The notes: a model not told the origin generated them from the sequence alone. 64,000 nt of DNA from Schistosoma mansoni (GCF_000237925.1 NC_031495.1:39894210-39958209); one strand, 5' to 3'; positions 52,001-63,615 are shown, counted from the stretch's first letter. Program-made: numbers and translations.

Positions 52001-55000
52001 ATTACTGGATAATATGGTTCGTAGAAAATTATACGAACCTGCACCTGAGAAATGAGAGTTAATGTAGGAAAAAGTTTGTATACAATAATTCAGATACTCA
52101 CCGATCGATATAGTTTGTAGTCATGAATATGATGCGACCATCTGTCGAGGTTACACCATCTAGTGCATTTAACAATCCACTTAAAGTGAGTGTTGGCATA
52201 CCTTCATAAGCTAAATGACGTTAATTAAACAATAAAAACTAAACGAAACCAACCTTTGCTATGAAGTAGATCATTATTTGATGTGTTACGATTATGCACT
52301 GCTGCGTCAATATCCTCAAGTAAAATGATAGTTTGAAGCGGTGCATGTGTTAATAAATGATCTAATCGATCTGCCGTCATGCCGAATTCGCTTAAATTTA
52401 ATATGCTAATGCTATAATCTAAATGGCCTATAAAATAATTTTCAGAAATTGATTAAGTCATTCATTGTTATATTCATTAGTTTTAGCAATCAAATTATCA
52501 AAACTTATACAAGCTACAGAAAAAATAAAATGAGTACCCTAATTCATCTAATTGCAGGTGACTAATGAAAAAAATACTTGGTAACAATCAACTTGAAAAA
52601 AAGAAATATTGGCATCATTTATGAAAATATTAATCAATAAAATAAAATAAAAATATAATATAATAAAAATAAAATATTAATCAGATTCTTGCTCACGCTG
52701 CGGTGGCGTGAGCTGTGACAACCTGAACTAATGGACATTTGTGTCTGATATTACGAAAGTGATAATCCAGTAACCGTAAAATTGTCTACGTATAAATGGA
52801 TCTTTTAAGATTAACAAATAATGGAATTACACTAAAATGTTAATGAAAGTGACAGATATGTTGAAAACCGTTTTTATGTACCTGTTTTGGTAAGAAATTA
52901 ATCTAAGCTTAATATAAAACCCAGAATCGGCCATACAGCAAATCCACTTTTATCCTTTGAATCAACTACTTTTGATGAAAACAGATACACATTTGAATAT
53001 TTAGATTTGAAATACGTTTTCAGTATGTGAGCTTGTGTAGTGATGTGACTCTATTTATGAAGTTGAAGTATATATATCAAGGTTGGAACTAACTAAAGTT
53101 ATTGGTTCGTATATACCTGAAATATAGTGAATTCACTGCATTATGTAAATATTTTCGTTCTTGATTTGTCTAAGTTTATGAAAAGGAATCGCTTGTACGA
53201 CGCGTTATACGTTTATTTATTCAGGGTTTAGCATCAAAATTTGTCTTGACAAATGACCATTATTTTTATTGAAATATTAAATAAAGAACATATTTTAGTG
53301 CAAATTGAACAGAGAATCAAAAGGTGAAACATAAAAGTGTGTATACATATCTTTACAAAGGTTTATTTGAGAAACGACTTTTTCTATTGTAATTGAACTA
53401 AAAAGTGTGGCAAATGACTGCTCTAACATTCATAACAATGTCAATATATTCCATACTGATTCTAGGTGTAGAACTGTTCTGTTGATATAGTTTACAATTA
53501 GTCAGATTCATACTTTGCGCTTATTTAATTATTTTAACACATAAATAATGGTACAAAGAGGCACTGAATACATAAGCGCCACATAAGTCACTTGATTTGT
53601 GTGTGGGCTGTGATACTGCCCGGGTGTCTAGACCGAAACAGGTGGTTTTCTTAGTGGGCCACACCTGAAGCCTTCAACCTAAAGATATGATCCACAGGGC
53701 AGTGGAGCAACGTTAGGAGATGCAGTCCCATGGTAGCCGGTGACCAATAATTGGTTCATACGCTATTTGTTCCCACAGGATCCTGAAGCCCATCTTCACC
53801 ATTGGTTTGGAATCAGGATTTTCCAACTCCTCTAGGTGGATCCTCCATATCCACCATGCTTTCCATTGAAGTGCTTAAATGACTATAAATCTGCTATTTC
53901 ATTTTTTTAAATCATACACTCCTGACATCGTCACATAATGATCATAAAAACTACGGGCTGATAAGTAGTATATATATATATATTACCTGCTAAGGCTGTT
54001 ATGAAACTAGTTTTGCCACATCCTGGCGGTCCATATAATAAATAACCACGATGATATGGTATACCACGATCAGTATACCAGGCCTGATTATCTAAATGAA
54101 ATAAGAAAGAAAATAGACGGAAAAATCGTTGTCAAAAGAATAGGTAAAGAGAGATTGCTTAATAATCGCTACACTTATTTCTTAACAATTTTTCTAAGGG
54201 CAACCATGAAGTAATTTCAACACTGAACTACAGTTAACGAATAGATAGTGATTTTAAACGTCTGCAATAAACACTGTCAGTTAGTTCCTTGACTTTCAAC
54301 ACGCGAATTGTTTAGATATATGGTGATCTCATTTAGATGTCTGATAAAACTTTAGAATGATTCAATTACATTTCTAAAATTGAAGTCAGTGAAAGTATCT
54401 GACTTACGTCAAAAAAATGTTATCATTCTATCAAGCTATCGTGACGAAGGATTGACAGTAATGTTATATAAGATCCACATAAATTAATACGGGTCTAGAA
54501 CGAGAAGTCTGTCTCTTAAGAGAATCTGCGCTCTTCGTAATGGTCGATAAAGTTCAACAGGTATTTCAAACAACGAAATAAGAGATAATAATGACAAACG
54601 AAACAACTTGAATTTATTCATACTGATCTCACACAGCTTCATCAGTAATATGAACATCTATATTAAGACAATTATGATGAAGACTGATTCGAAACCAATT
54701 GAAACATAACAAGAATTCACGAACATCAAAACTCATCGTAAGTCCACATAGTTCCGATAGGACATACAGTAAGAAAGTAAAATTTTATTGTAAAAATGGA
54801 ATGTTGATCAGTATTTAAGAAATCAGCTCTAATACAAAACATATAAGGTGTGGATAAATCTTTAGATTTATTGATTTTAAATAAAGATAGAACAAATATT
54901 GATGCAGAATAATATGAATTCATTATATTTCGTGGTTTCTCATCAGCTGCTTACAACCAAATATGCATTAGAGTTTTAGCATTAGGGTAATAAATAGAAT

Positions 55001-58000
55001 GGAACAACTGACATAAGGGAATGTAAAGGATTGGAATAACAAAAGTCATCGATGATAAATGTATATGTATATATATATCTATGGTCAAGGAAAGGTCAGA
55101 GGTTATTAGGTATTAGGATAAAGGGTGGCGTAATAGTTGAGTGGAGTTAAGAGACAGATAAAATCAAAATGTGATTATGTTAGAGGTAGTTGAAAACAAT
55201 TAGGGTGGGATTACGTAATGATTGAATAATTTATAGACGTAGTTGAAAACAATTAGGGTGGGTTACGTAATAATTGAATAAGATTTGGATAGTTCATATA
55301 ATTAGGAGAGACAAATGAGCGGAAATGTGTGAGAGAAAGGGTGGTTTAAGAATTGGGTATAAAAAACAACTGAATATTAACCAAAATTGAACTAATAAAA
55401 AAAAAAAAAACTGAAACAAAACAAAAATGGGTTACCAAGGTAGTAATAAGTTTATCACTGTCTCTTTTTGAATACATAGGTCCGGTTTGAGTTTTTTTAT
55501 CGCGATCGCCTCAGCAAACCGGAGAGCAGTTGTACTTCTTTGTTTACTAATGATTTTAAAGGCATTATCGAGTTGAAAAGAAAACATGCTTCCTATACCT
55601 ACGCTTCAAAGGTGACGAAATCGCTGGAATAATTAACCATAGACTTAATTCCGCGTTGAAAGTGACCTACCCAGCAGCTAAATTGACGACGGTGTGGGAA
55701 ACAAATTGCTCACTCAAACAAACCAAAATCGATAAGTCCTCTTTTCTCAGTACCTCCAACTGCATTTACCAATTTACATGTACGTGCCGAAGCACATACA
55801 TTGGAAGAACCGAGAGAAGAGTGCATATCCGCATTTCTGAGCATATTCCAAAGAAACTGAGGTTGCAAGGGTCCAGGGCTCTCAACAGTGCGATAGCTCG
55901 GCATTTACTCGACACCGGGCACAGCATCGACATTTCTAATGCCTTTAAAATCATTAGTAAACAAAGAAGTACAACTGCTCTCCGGTTTGCTGAGGCGATC
56001 GCGATAAAAAAACTCAAACCGGACCTATGTATTCAAAAAGAGACAGTGATAAACTTATTACTACCTTGGTAACCCATTTTTGTTTTGTTTCAGTTTTTTT
56101 TTTTTTTTATTAGTTCAATTTTGGTTAATATTCAGTTGTTTTTTATACCCAATTCTTAAACCACCCTTTCTCTCACACATTTCCGCTCATTTGTCTCTCC
56201 TAATTATATGAACTATCCAAATCTTATTCAATTATTACGTAACCCACCCTAATTGTTTTCAACTACGTCTATAAATTATTCAATCATTACGTAATCCCAC
56301 CCTAATTGTTTTCAACTACCTCTAACATAATCACATTTTGATTTTATCTGTCTCTTAACTCCACTCAACTATTACGCCACCCTTTATCCTAATACCTAAT
56401 AACCTCTGACCTTTCCTTGACCATAGATATATATATACATATACATTTATCATCGATGACTTTTGTTATTCCAATCCTTTACATTCCCTTATGTCAGTTG
56501 TTCCATTCTATTTATTACCCTAATGCTAAAACTCTAATGCATATTTGGTTGTAAGCAGCTGATGAGAAACCACGAAATATAATGAATTCATATTATTCTG
56601 CATCAATATTTGTTCTATCTTTATTTAAATTCATAAAGGGAACTAACTGCATGAGATTTATTGATTGTCAGTAATTTTTCCCGTTCTACTATGTGGGGAA
56701 ACTTAAACAAAAATTTCCCTGGATTATCATTCAACTAATATATCAGTTACTGATTGATTCTTCTCATTGATACCCGTATTAACTACAATGGATAAATAAT
56801 GACTAAAATAAAATATAACAACTTGCTTTTCAAAATCTTACCTACCAACAAACTCTTTGACATCGGCTACAATCGTTTCAGCTATACCATCACGCAGTAT
56901 GACAGAATTTAAAGGTCGACGTGGACGAGGATAACCAAACTGGTGCCATTCTGAACCAACAGCCTAAACCATATAAATGGCAAACAACTGAAATTAATTG
57001 GACACATACTTCTTGCATCAAACAAGTATAGCTAAAAATTACCAATAAGTAGTCCTTCTAGAATACGTCTCTGTTCTTTGAGGCAGATATATCCGTTGTA
57101 CTAGAAAAACCGAAAACAACAAACTACGACTTCATACAACTATTACATTTAGTATGTTCTTATATGAGCCGATGTGGCTGACGGAAATTATAAGACAATC
57201 TATACATAGTATGGGTAACAAGACATTAGTCGAGGTAAATTATATCATAAAACCACAAGCGTTTCCTTAATAATTTCGTATGAAACTTCTAACATCTAGA
57301 CAATTAAATAATGGATTCATTTTAAATCTTTTGTATGTTAACCGCTTAGAAAAGAATCACCGGAGAAACCTGAATTATTTTCTTGCGATCAAATGAATGT
57401 ACAGTGATGAGACTAATAAATTAAGAATCGACCTAAACAAAAACATCTGTTTATGATCTACTTGTTTATGCACTCAAATTGTCAGATCACAGGAGATGAT
57501 TTTACAAACAAACTTACTAAGTTAGACTAAAAACCGTATGATTATCACTCCTAAGCGGTAAATGACGACGATAATTGATGAATGGTTAATGAATTTAGAG
57601 AAATAAAATCAGTTCTACTAAACAACTATTTAAACAAATATTCTTCAGAACATAAAGTAATCTAACAAAATAAAATTATCTAAATCCCAGAAATCTCTTA
57701 CTTCAATATCTTTGGGGTATTGTGTAATATGCAAAGTTAGAGTCAAACACAGATATTTTAGGCGAAACACTTCGCTGCTTTATTATTACAAGTGTAACTC
57801 AAACAGTAAATTTTTCAACGTGGGAAGTTTGCGCATTATCGTTTATTTAATTATTTGTAGTTATACATTCTTAATTCCTGTAGATGCTATATCTGTTGGA
57901 AATATTCAGCATAAAAATGAACTGTATATGAAAATAATCACGTTAGTAATGATAAAACTGATATTCAATAATAACGACAATTGGTGTGATAAGTTTTTTG

Positions 58001-58635
58001 ACATTAGAGTAAGATCATTATATATGATAATTTTGAAAATTAAACACGAAAAAGGGTTAGTAGATATGTGCCCAAATTACCTTGTAAACAACGGTCCAAC
58101 CTTTTTCACGTGCAAGAGCTTCTTCTCTAGCCTCCTCGAGCAAATCAATAAAAAATCTGGCATTGCGACCAAATGTCGTAAGAGTTACACTTTCAAATGG
58201 AGCTACAGTAGCACCTTGTAAGGATTGTTGAGCACGAACACGTTCAATTCGAATTAATTTCATTTGGTGAATCATATAGTGAACGCCAACGCTAGGCACA
58301 AAGCCGAATGCAGCTTTGATTCGGCCGCCTTCTGTACGTACTACACTAGTTTCAACACTTAAGTGTTGACTTGTACCACCTATTTTGTTTTTTCCACCTT
58401 TCATTAAAGGTCCATTAGATTTCAGCGTAATCCAATGTAAAACCCAGGGATAGGCCTTATCATGACTGGCTACCTCTAAAGTTAAAGTAAGATTACGGCG
58501 AACAAGAAGGTTTATGACTTGACTTATTCTTCTAAGAGCAGCCATTCCTATCCCAACTCCAAATAATCCAGCACCGGCACTAAAGTATGGATTATCTTTT
58601 AAAGCGGAAGCTGCCAAATCCTGTACGATTTCCAT
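48753..58635 (-). CDS. BCS1L: Mitochondrial chaperone BCS1, AAA ATPase, 6 exons
   Basis: Inner-membrane AAA ATPase that moves the folded Rieske iron-sulfur protein across the membrane into respiratory complex III. Exons in transcript order: 58635-58081, 56963-56846, 54091-53987, 52427-52254, 52210-52102, 49023-48753. Phases agree; 1332 nt, 443 residues plus stop (human 419). Residues: membrane segment about 15-34 ([19 protein letters not shown]), the BCS1-specific N-domain to about 190, Walker A GPPGCGKT 245-252, Walker B LLEDID 295-300, sensor TTN before [13 protein letters not shown] (354-364, with arginine finger), and C-terminal [14 protein letters not shown]. All ATPase motifs are present. 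Introns hold an RTE-c copy, an RTE-b derivative and a Penelope-like element. A possible poly(A) signal is on the minus strand at 48617-48612. Confidence 0.95.
49806..50732 (+). mobile_element. RTE-c LINE, 5'-truncated, 3' end with GTAA tail
   Basis: Starts inside RT ([20 protein letters not shown]) and reads [38 protein letters not shown] (YADD changed to FTDD), [31 protein letters not shown] and [11 protein letters not shown]; one stop and a shift follow before [18 protein letters not shown]. The 3' tail is GTAAGTAAGTAAGTAA. It sits in BCS1L intron 5 on the opposite strand. Confidence 0.9.
50733..52101. other. Rest of BCS1L intron 5
   Basis: No gene seen. A SINE-like stretch with a B-box-like GGCTCGAACGCC occurs at 51925-52030. 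Confidence 0.4.
52102..52210 (-). CDS. BCS1L: BCS1L exon 5: sensor region
   Basis: Residues 318-354: [19 protein letters not shown] then [11 protein letters not shown], almost identical to the human block [30 protein letters not shown]. The donor is GTGAGT. Confidence 0.95.
52254..52427 (-). CDS. BCS1L: BCS1L exon 4: Walker B
   Basis: Residues 260-318: [20 protein letters not shown] then [11 protein letters not shown], the Walker B strand with the catalytic Glu-Asp. Only a 43-bp intron (52211-52253) separates it from exon 5. Confidence 0.94.
53520..53857 (-). mobile_element. RTE-b short derivative, 5'-truncated
   Basis: Same sequence as the 3' two-thirds of 16004-16525, diverged by roughly 10 percent, ending in the RTE-b tail at 53520. 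In BCS1L intron 3. Confidence 0.75.
53987..54091 (-). CDS. BCS1L: BCS1L exon 3: Walker A
   Basis: Residues 225-260: [20 protein letters not shown] then [15 protein letters not shown]. The ATP-binding P-loop is intact. A TA-dinucleotide run lies just inside the downstream intron. Confidence 0.95.
54900..54951 (-). ncRNA. Hammerhead-like ribozyme core, left (inverted) arm
   Basis: Identical to the right-arm copy but on the minus strand (CTGATGA at 54946-54940, GAAA at 54931-54928). The two would face each other in one read-through transcript. Confidence 0.58.
55656..56072 (+). CDS. GIY-YIG endonuclease domain of the Penelope-like element
   Basis: 138 codons, open to the stop; the frame also runs upstream of this ATG to about 55585 ([20 protein letters not shown]), so it is the C-terminal part of a longer protein. 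[20 protein letters not shown] holds the Cys cluster (36, 42, 44) and the YIG-R core (48-51); His63, and Glu113 in [10 protein letters not shown], fit the family metal site. It nicks target DNA in Penelope-like elements. It looks undamaged but lacks its RT. Confidence 0.85.
   Translation: MKVTYPAAKLTTVWETNCSLKQTKIDKSSFLSTSNCIYQFTCTCRSTYIGRTERRVHIRISEHIPKKLRLQGSRALNSAIARHLLDTGHSIDISNAFKIISKQRSTTALRFAEAIAIKKLKPDLCIQKETVINLLLPW
56555..56605 (+). ncRNA. Hammerhead-like ribozyme core, right arm
   Basis: GCAG, CTGATGA, an 8-nt GAAACCAC stem-II segment (one closing G-C pair), GAAA, then a self-complementary stem III around GAATTC, TT, and CTGC pairing back to GCAG. All conserved core bases are present; stem II is very weak. 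The palindromic stem III fits the dimer form described for Penelope hammerheads. Confidence 0.6.
56846..56963 (-). CDS. BCS1L: BCS1L exon 2
   Basis: Residues 186-225: [18 protein letters not shown] then DVKEFVD, matching human AVGSEWRPFGYPRRRRPL and EFID. The donor is GTAGGT. Using the GTAAG four bases further on would shift the phase and read a stop at the start of exon 3, so it is not used. Confidence 0.93.
56964..58080 (-). other. BCS1L intron 1, nothing assigned
   Basis: AT-rich. A plus-strand open frame at 57712-58221 overlaps exon 1 antisense and is not supported. Confidence 0.45.
58081..58635 (-). CDS. BCS1L: BCS1L exon 1: membrane anchor and BCS1 N-domain
   Basis: Residues 1-185. 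[17 protein letters not shown] matches the human start [25 protein letters not shown] and [10 protein letters not shown] are BCS1-specific. ATG at 58635 is the first ATG in frame and gives the expected length. The donor GTAATT follows TACAAG. Confidence 0.96.
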
Positions 58636-59734
58636 TGTCCTAAAATATGTTTCAATAAAAAGTAAACTGCAGTTTATAAAACTAGAAACAATCTTTAAAA
58701 AATACTGTAGTTACACAACTTGTTCACAACAACGAACCAGAAAATATTGGAAATTTACGAAGTTTCAAAAGTATCTACTTCTCATAATAGCTTAATAAAA
58801 AACTATTATAGACTATTGAAACGCCAAAATGATGGTATTTTGTGCTTGCCTAGTGTTGAACGTTGATGAGTTTTAAAATGTACATCACTATGAAATTGAT
58901 TGGTGGTCATGCCATTCATGTTTCGATTCTTGACTTTTATACTATGTATGGACAACAGTATCAGTATACAAAATGAATTTTATTAGGGAAAGACGAATTA
59001 TCGGAAAAAATACTTCTATATACTATTTATCTTTAGAGAGAAACAACTTTCCTATCAAATCTAAGATTGTCTCGCACTATTGCTGCACGTTAAAAGTAAT
59101 CTAAATCAAACTACTTAAATACAGAACATCCATCTTACGACAATATATATAAATCTTATTCGAAAAGCAATGGCTTTTCGCCGTGAATGCAAATGGCATT
59201 TATACGATGAACTAGCCAAGTTAGTAAATTCTAGTCTATGGAACAGTTGGAACTCATTAAACAATGAAAGTAATTGACGTGAATCGGAAGAAGCGATTTT
59301 AATTTAACATATAAACATAGGTATAGGGGGACACTAGATATTTATGCTAATATATATATATGGTAATCAGAAATAGTACCTAGACACTGTTTGATGAAAG
59401 GTTAAGTGGACCACCACGGGTTTGTTAATAAGATCTTGTAATTATTCGACTCACCAATTGAGATGGTTCAAAATCGACTATGGAAGCTAAATGTATGTAC
59501 ACCAAGTTCTTTTCTGATAAATTTTTGTTTTTAGGACCAAATTCATTTTGTTTAAACTCTTTACAACTGTTTTTTGTCCTAACTGTTAAGTTTCTAAAAA
59601 CATATAGTCAGTGAGTGTTATAATTTAAGTAATTATATCTTATACCAAATTGTATGCTGATACAATTAACCATCCTGTAGGTCCTGTATTGATGTTTTCT
59701 TACTGTGACCTAGTGCAGTTAGAGGTTCTAAAAA
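58636..59734. other. Upstream region of BCS1L, nothing assigned
   Basis: Probable 5' UTR and promoter of BCS1L on the minus strand; no clear core promoter motif. A short CGAAAAGC/GCTTTTCG hairpin is at about 59160. Confidence 0.35.
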
Positions 59735-59875
59735 AGGATGAGGATTATATTCTATCCTCCACTGACTGTAATTGAAGTTCGAAAAGCCATAGCTAATCTG
59801 AAACAAGGAAGAGCAACTGGTCCAGATGGATTAAATCCAGAGATCTATAGGAATGGTGGTCCAGTTGTAGTTTAT
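59735..59875 (+). mobile_element. RTE-type RT scrap
   Basis: PPLTVIEVRKAIANLKQGRA, then TGPDGLNPEIYRNGGPV is the RT N-terminal block, equivalent to [20 protein letters not shown] in RTE-a. It is cut off by the RTE-b tail. Confidence 0.75.
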
Positions 59876-61833
59876 TTATTTATTTGAACACACAAATATT
59901 GCTACAGGGGGGGCACCAGATATGTATGCGCCACACAAAACAATGAGAATGGGAAGAGAAAAAGAAGGTAAAGTGCGTATAAGAAAAAAAGAAGAACAAT
60001 AACAACCACAGATTAGTGTATGTTAGTGTAACAATAAGAATAATAATGGGGGAGACGGAAAGGTAAAACCAGAAGAATTCTTTCAGTTAAGGAAGTTACA
60101 ACCACTTTTAATGAAGGAAGTAAAAGGTTACAGCAGGATCGCCACTGGCCTCTATTATGAGCCATATCTGATACCGTCTCTAGCCACTGTGTTGCACCAT
60201 CTCTCAGATCAATACATCGACCAGAACAAAAACCAGCCTGCTCCTCGCGAGTCAATCTTTCTCGGATTTTGAACAACCTGTGAGGTATGACAAGTCAATA
60301 GTTTGGACGCAATCAGATGTAGACATATCTCCCGATAGTTGTTATAGAAACGGCATGAACCCTTTTTAAAGACAGGGACAGCTATTGACTCATTCCATGA
60401 CGTTGGAACACGCCAGGTGGCACACCAGTGATGACTGTGCCAGAAGTTAGTGCTAGCCAGAAACAGGTTGTAGTCTGTGCACAGTTGCAGTAGGCGGTTC
60501 CCGCTATCTGCCCTGCGACCAACAAGTCCACATCGGCCACCTAAACGACTCTCTTCTGTGCCTAGATGCCCGACCTGTGCATTCAAGTCTTCGGCTAGTA
60601 CTACAATATCTGTCGAACGCACTTTCTAGAGAAGAACAATTAACTGGTGGTAGAATTCATCCTTGATTGCATCCGGGCTGCAATCTGTCGGGGCATAGGC
60701 GGAGATGACAAAAAGACATCGTTTCTCACGCCGATTTCTTCCTACTTTGATGGAGCTTTCTAATCTAACAGCACATAACCGACTGTTTATGGGGATCCAA
60801 TCGATTAATGCTGCCTCAGCTCTAGCGCTTAGTGCGACACCAACGCCAGCAAGACAAGACGAAGATGCCACAGTATCACCGGATAAACGGACGTAAAACA
60901 AGCCTTTTAAAGCGACAGATGTAGGGCGAATTTGTAATACATCACTAGAGTTTTGAATACGGGTCTCGGATAGACAACAGACGTCGATATTAAGAATTTC
61001 TAGAGACATAACCAGCCCTAACTGTTGTCCAATCTGCATTAGTATGCGAACGTTGTAGAAAGCCAGTTTTATTGGTGTACGTAGTTTCAGAAAGACTGGT
61101 TCAGTATTCCTATTCGGAGGAAGCATCCACTTTCGACCAGTCAGTGACTCGAGATCGTTTAGATAGGACAGAGTTTCCACCATGGGCGCGCTGCTGTATA
61201 AATTGTAAAATGGGAGTACATGAAGTGAGAATAGATGAAGATAAGTGACGTAGTGTACAAAAAGAAAATGATAATACTAGTAATAATAATAATAAAAGTG
61301 AGTGTTATCAAGTGAATGAGAAATGTCTGAATTCTAATTCGAGCGAGCATAATATACCATGAAGTAATTGTCATCTCGTAAGATTTTTGTGAGGGCTGTG
61401 GTACTGTCCTGGTGCCCGGACCGAGGCAGGTAGTTTTCTTAGGGGACCATACACCGAGCCTTTGACCTAAACGTCTGACCCACAAGGAAGTGGAGCATCG
61501 TAAGGAGATGCAGTCCCATGGTAGCCGATGACCAACGATTGGTTCATACGCCATTTGTTCCCTCAGGATACTGGAGCCCATGTGCACCATTAGTTTGGAA
61601 TCAAGGTTTTCCAATTCCTCGAGGTGGACTTTCCGTGTCCACCAACCCGGTTAAAGCGCCGGACATGTGCTTTTCGTCCTCTCAATTTCGTAAACAACAC
61701 CCCCGCCACGAGAAGGCAGTGAGTAGGACTTCCCTGGCAGAGGCTATATATTCGCGTGGCCATGTGAGAGCATTTCCAGAGGGAGAGTGGCCCCTCCCCA
61801 CTCTCGGTCGCACCAGGGCATTTGAGGGCGAAA
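59876..61833 (-). mobile_element. RTE-b LINE, both ends present, internally deleted
   Basis: On the minus strand: 5' UTR (61833 to about 61184) with hairpin GAGAGTGG/CCACTCTC, endonuclease ORF from 61183 ([44 protein letters not shown], then VLAEDLNAQVGHLG), then a jump into RT (VPTSWNESIAVPVFKKGS), another jump after KIRERLTREEQAGF to the C-terminal LETVSDMAHNRGQWRSC, and the 3' tail of TTTAAATAAATAAA type. The RT catalytic centre is missing. Confidence 0.85.
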
Positions 61834-63513
61834 CCAGAATTAATGGATTAATCAAATAACCTGTTGTGATACACAACTGACTAATCTGCTATATTAGGCA
61901 GGATCGGAAATGAAGCACTATTTATAAGGTTTAGCTTATCCAGGTCATCCTAATTACTGTGGACTTTAAAAAGTAAAAAGTGTACATTAGTCAGCCCAGT
62001 CCAAAGTATAGATGGGAATGGAAAGATTCATACAGGTCTGAAATATTGACAATGGAAAAGAATCTTCAAGAGCCTTCTATAGCAAATCTTCCCACAGGAA
62101 GTTCGGACAATATCAAAATCGAAACACGAAATTTAACCCACTTTATGGGGCGAAGAGATCATCAACAGGCTGGATTACAGTAAATTAGTGTGATGTGTTC
62201 CAAATAATATGTACTATAAGCTTTTAATTACTTTTGGAGTAACTGATCAGAAATATATAAGATAAACCAGCTATTTTTATCATTTTGTTTAGTTACTAGA
62301 TTGCAACACACAGTATTCTTTTCTCATAGAGATCATGTAACAGGAAAATGAAACGAAATTCGTTGTATTCTTCGTGTCACAACCGAATTATCTTACCACA
62401 ATTGAGATGAAGAATATAGCAAATTCTGTCTCATTATTCTATTACTAACGTGATTACATTGAGAAAGGGAAAACAAGCGTTATAATCTATCTAGTTCATA
62501 AGGTGAAACTACATGAAACGGTCATACAAAGGCATCATTAAATAGTCAGACTTGAAAGTCTAAAATGGGGAAGATACGACTCCATGTTCCCTGTGAAAGT
62601 CATCAATTATATTTATGTTCAATTAGAATCATTATAGAAAATACAGGATGCAATGAAAACAACAGATACGAAGTACACAATCCAAAAGATAGTAAACAAT
62701 TGTAGGAAAAACTTGATATCATAGCCAATATAAATCAGTATAATTCGTACGCATTTGTGTATGAAACTGAAAGTCAAAATTACCACTGTTTGACATGAAA
62801 AATTATACTGTACCGTATGCAATGATCGATAGGAATTAATAATCAAATCTGAAAGTCAACACCAATCAAGTACAAAACAATAAGATGAGATGGGAGTTGC
62901 AGCAGAAACAGAATACTATTTTAATAACTAGATAGGCAACCAATCACAGGTATACGGAATAAACATACAAATAGAAACTCAGTGAAATTGGTCTTAATGA
63001 GTACAAAGAAAATTAATTAGACTAGAATGACGTATTTCATTGTGGACTTCGTGAACTTCAGACATGTACATAGTTGTCTCTTTAATTGGTCACACTTACG
63101 AATACAAAACTCAAATTATACTTCGTTGTGTGACAGTAATTTTGTTTTTAAAAAACTGAACTGAATAAATTGTATACAATAACTATTTATCAAGATGAAT
63201 TAAAACAACCACAACTCAAAATTACAAATAAACAAGTGAGACGAGCAAGCCAGAATACATACAAAAATGACAGAGATTCAAGACTATTTTATTTCTATAA
63301 ATAATTAGTAGTATGATACGAACTATATATTATTTATATAAGAAAATGCATGCATTGTATTACAAACAATTTGAATAACTGATTATACATGACGTTTAGA
63401 TGCAACTTTTGGTTTGTTTTAAATATAGTTGATTTATTAAGTGAATACTGCCTAAATAAAAAGTATTCTGACAGAGATTATAATTGTTTTCTTTTAGAAT
63501 CATACTACATATT
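61834..63513. other. Intergenic DNA, nothing assigned
   Basis: AT-rich. Small open frames here show no family motif. Confidence 0.35.
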
Positions 63514-63615
63514 TTAGGGCCAATCATCTATAGGTGGAGATATGACTCCTTGCGATTCCAGCTCATGCCATAGTGTTAAAAGTGGTTCTGCTGTACGTGT
63601 ATGCCACACTAGGAT
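63514..63615 (-). CDS. Probable last exon of an unidentified gene
   Basis: On the minus strand a pyrimidine-rich tract ending CACCTAG is followed by 33 sense codons and TAA: ILVWHTRTAEPLLTLWHELE, then SQGVISPPIDDWP. The composition (many Trp, Pro, Leu and acidic residues) is unlike the AT-rich noncoding frames around it, and an AATAAA lies on the minus strand at about 63436-63431. I do not recognise the family. The rest of the gene would lie beyond the right edge. It could be chance, but acceptor, frame, stop and poly(A) signal agree. Confidence 0.5.
   Translation of the reverse strand: MLVWHTRTAEPLLTLWHELESQGVISPPIDDWP

Larger units (their letters stand above)
54877..56653 (+). mobile_element. 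Penelope-like element, 3' part with inverted arm
   Basis: Bounded by a 13-bp direct repeat AGATTTATTGATT (54864-54876, 56654-56666). The right part (55568-56653) reads forward: GIY-YIG endonuclease end and 3' UTR. The left part (54877-55567) is an inverted copy of the right arm 55937-56629, about 692 bp and nearly identical. RT is absent. Both arms carry a hammerhead-like core. In BCS1L intron 2. Penelope-like elements are known for GIY-YIG domains, inverted partial copies and hammerheads. Confidence 0.88.

Noticed and set aside
56841-56963. BCS1L exon 2 ending at the stronger-looking GTAAG donor
   Set aside because: It would place TAA at the start of exon 3; the GTAGGT donor four bases earlier restores [13 protein letters not shown].
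57712-58221. 169-codon plus-strand ORF
   Set aside because: It overlaps BCS1L exon 1 antisense, has no recognisable domain, and is AT-rich in its first half.
59158-59182. Perfect 8-bp hairpin CGAAAAGC/GCTTTTCG as a terminator or regulatory site
   Set aside because: Eukaryotic context, no neighbouring gene end, single occurrence; likely chance.
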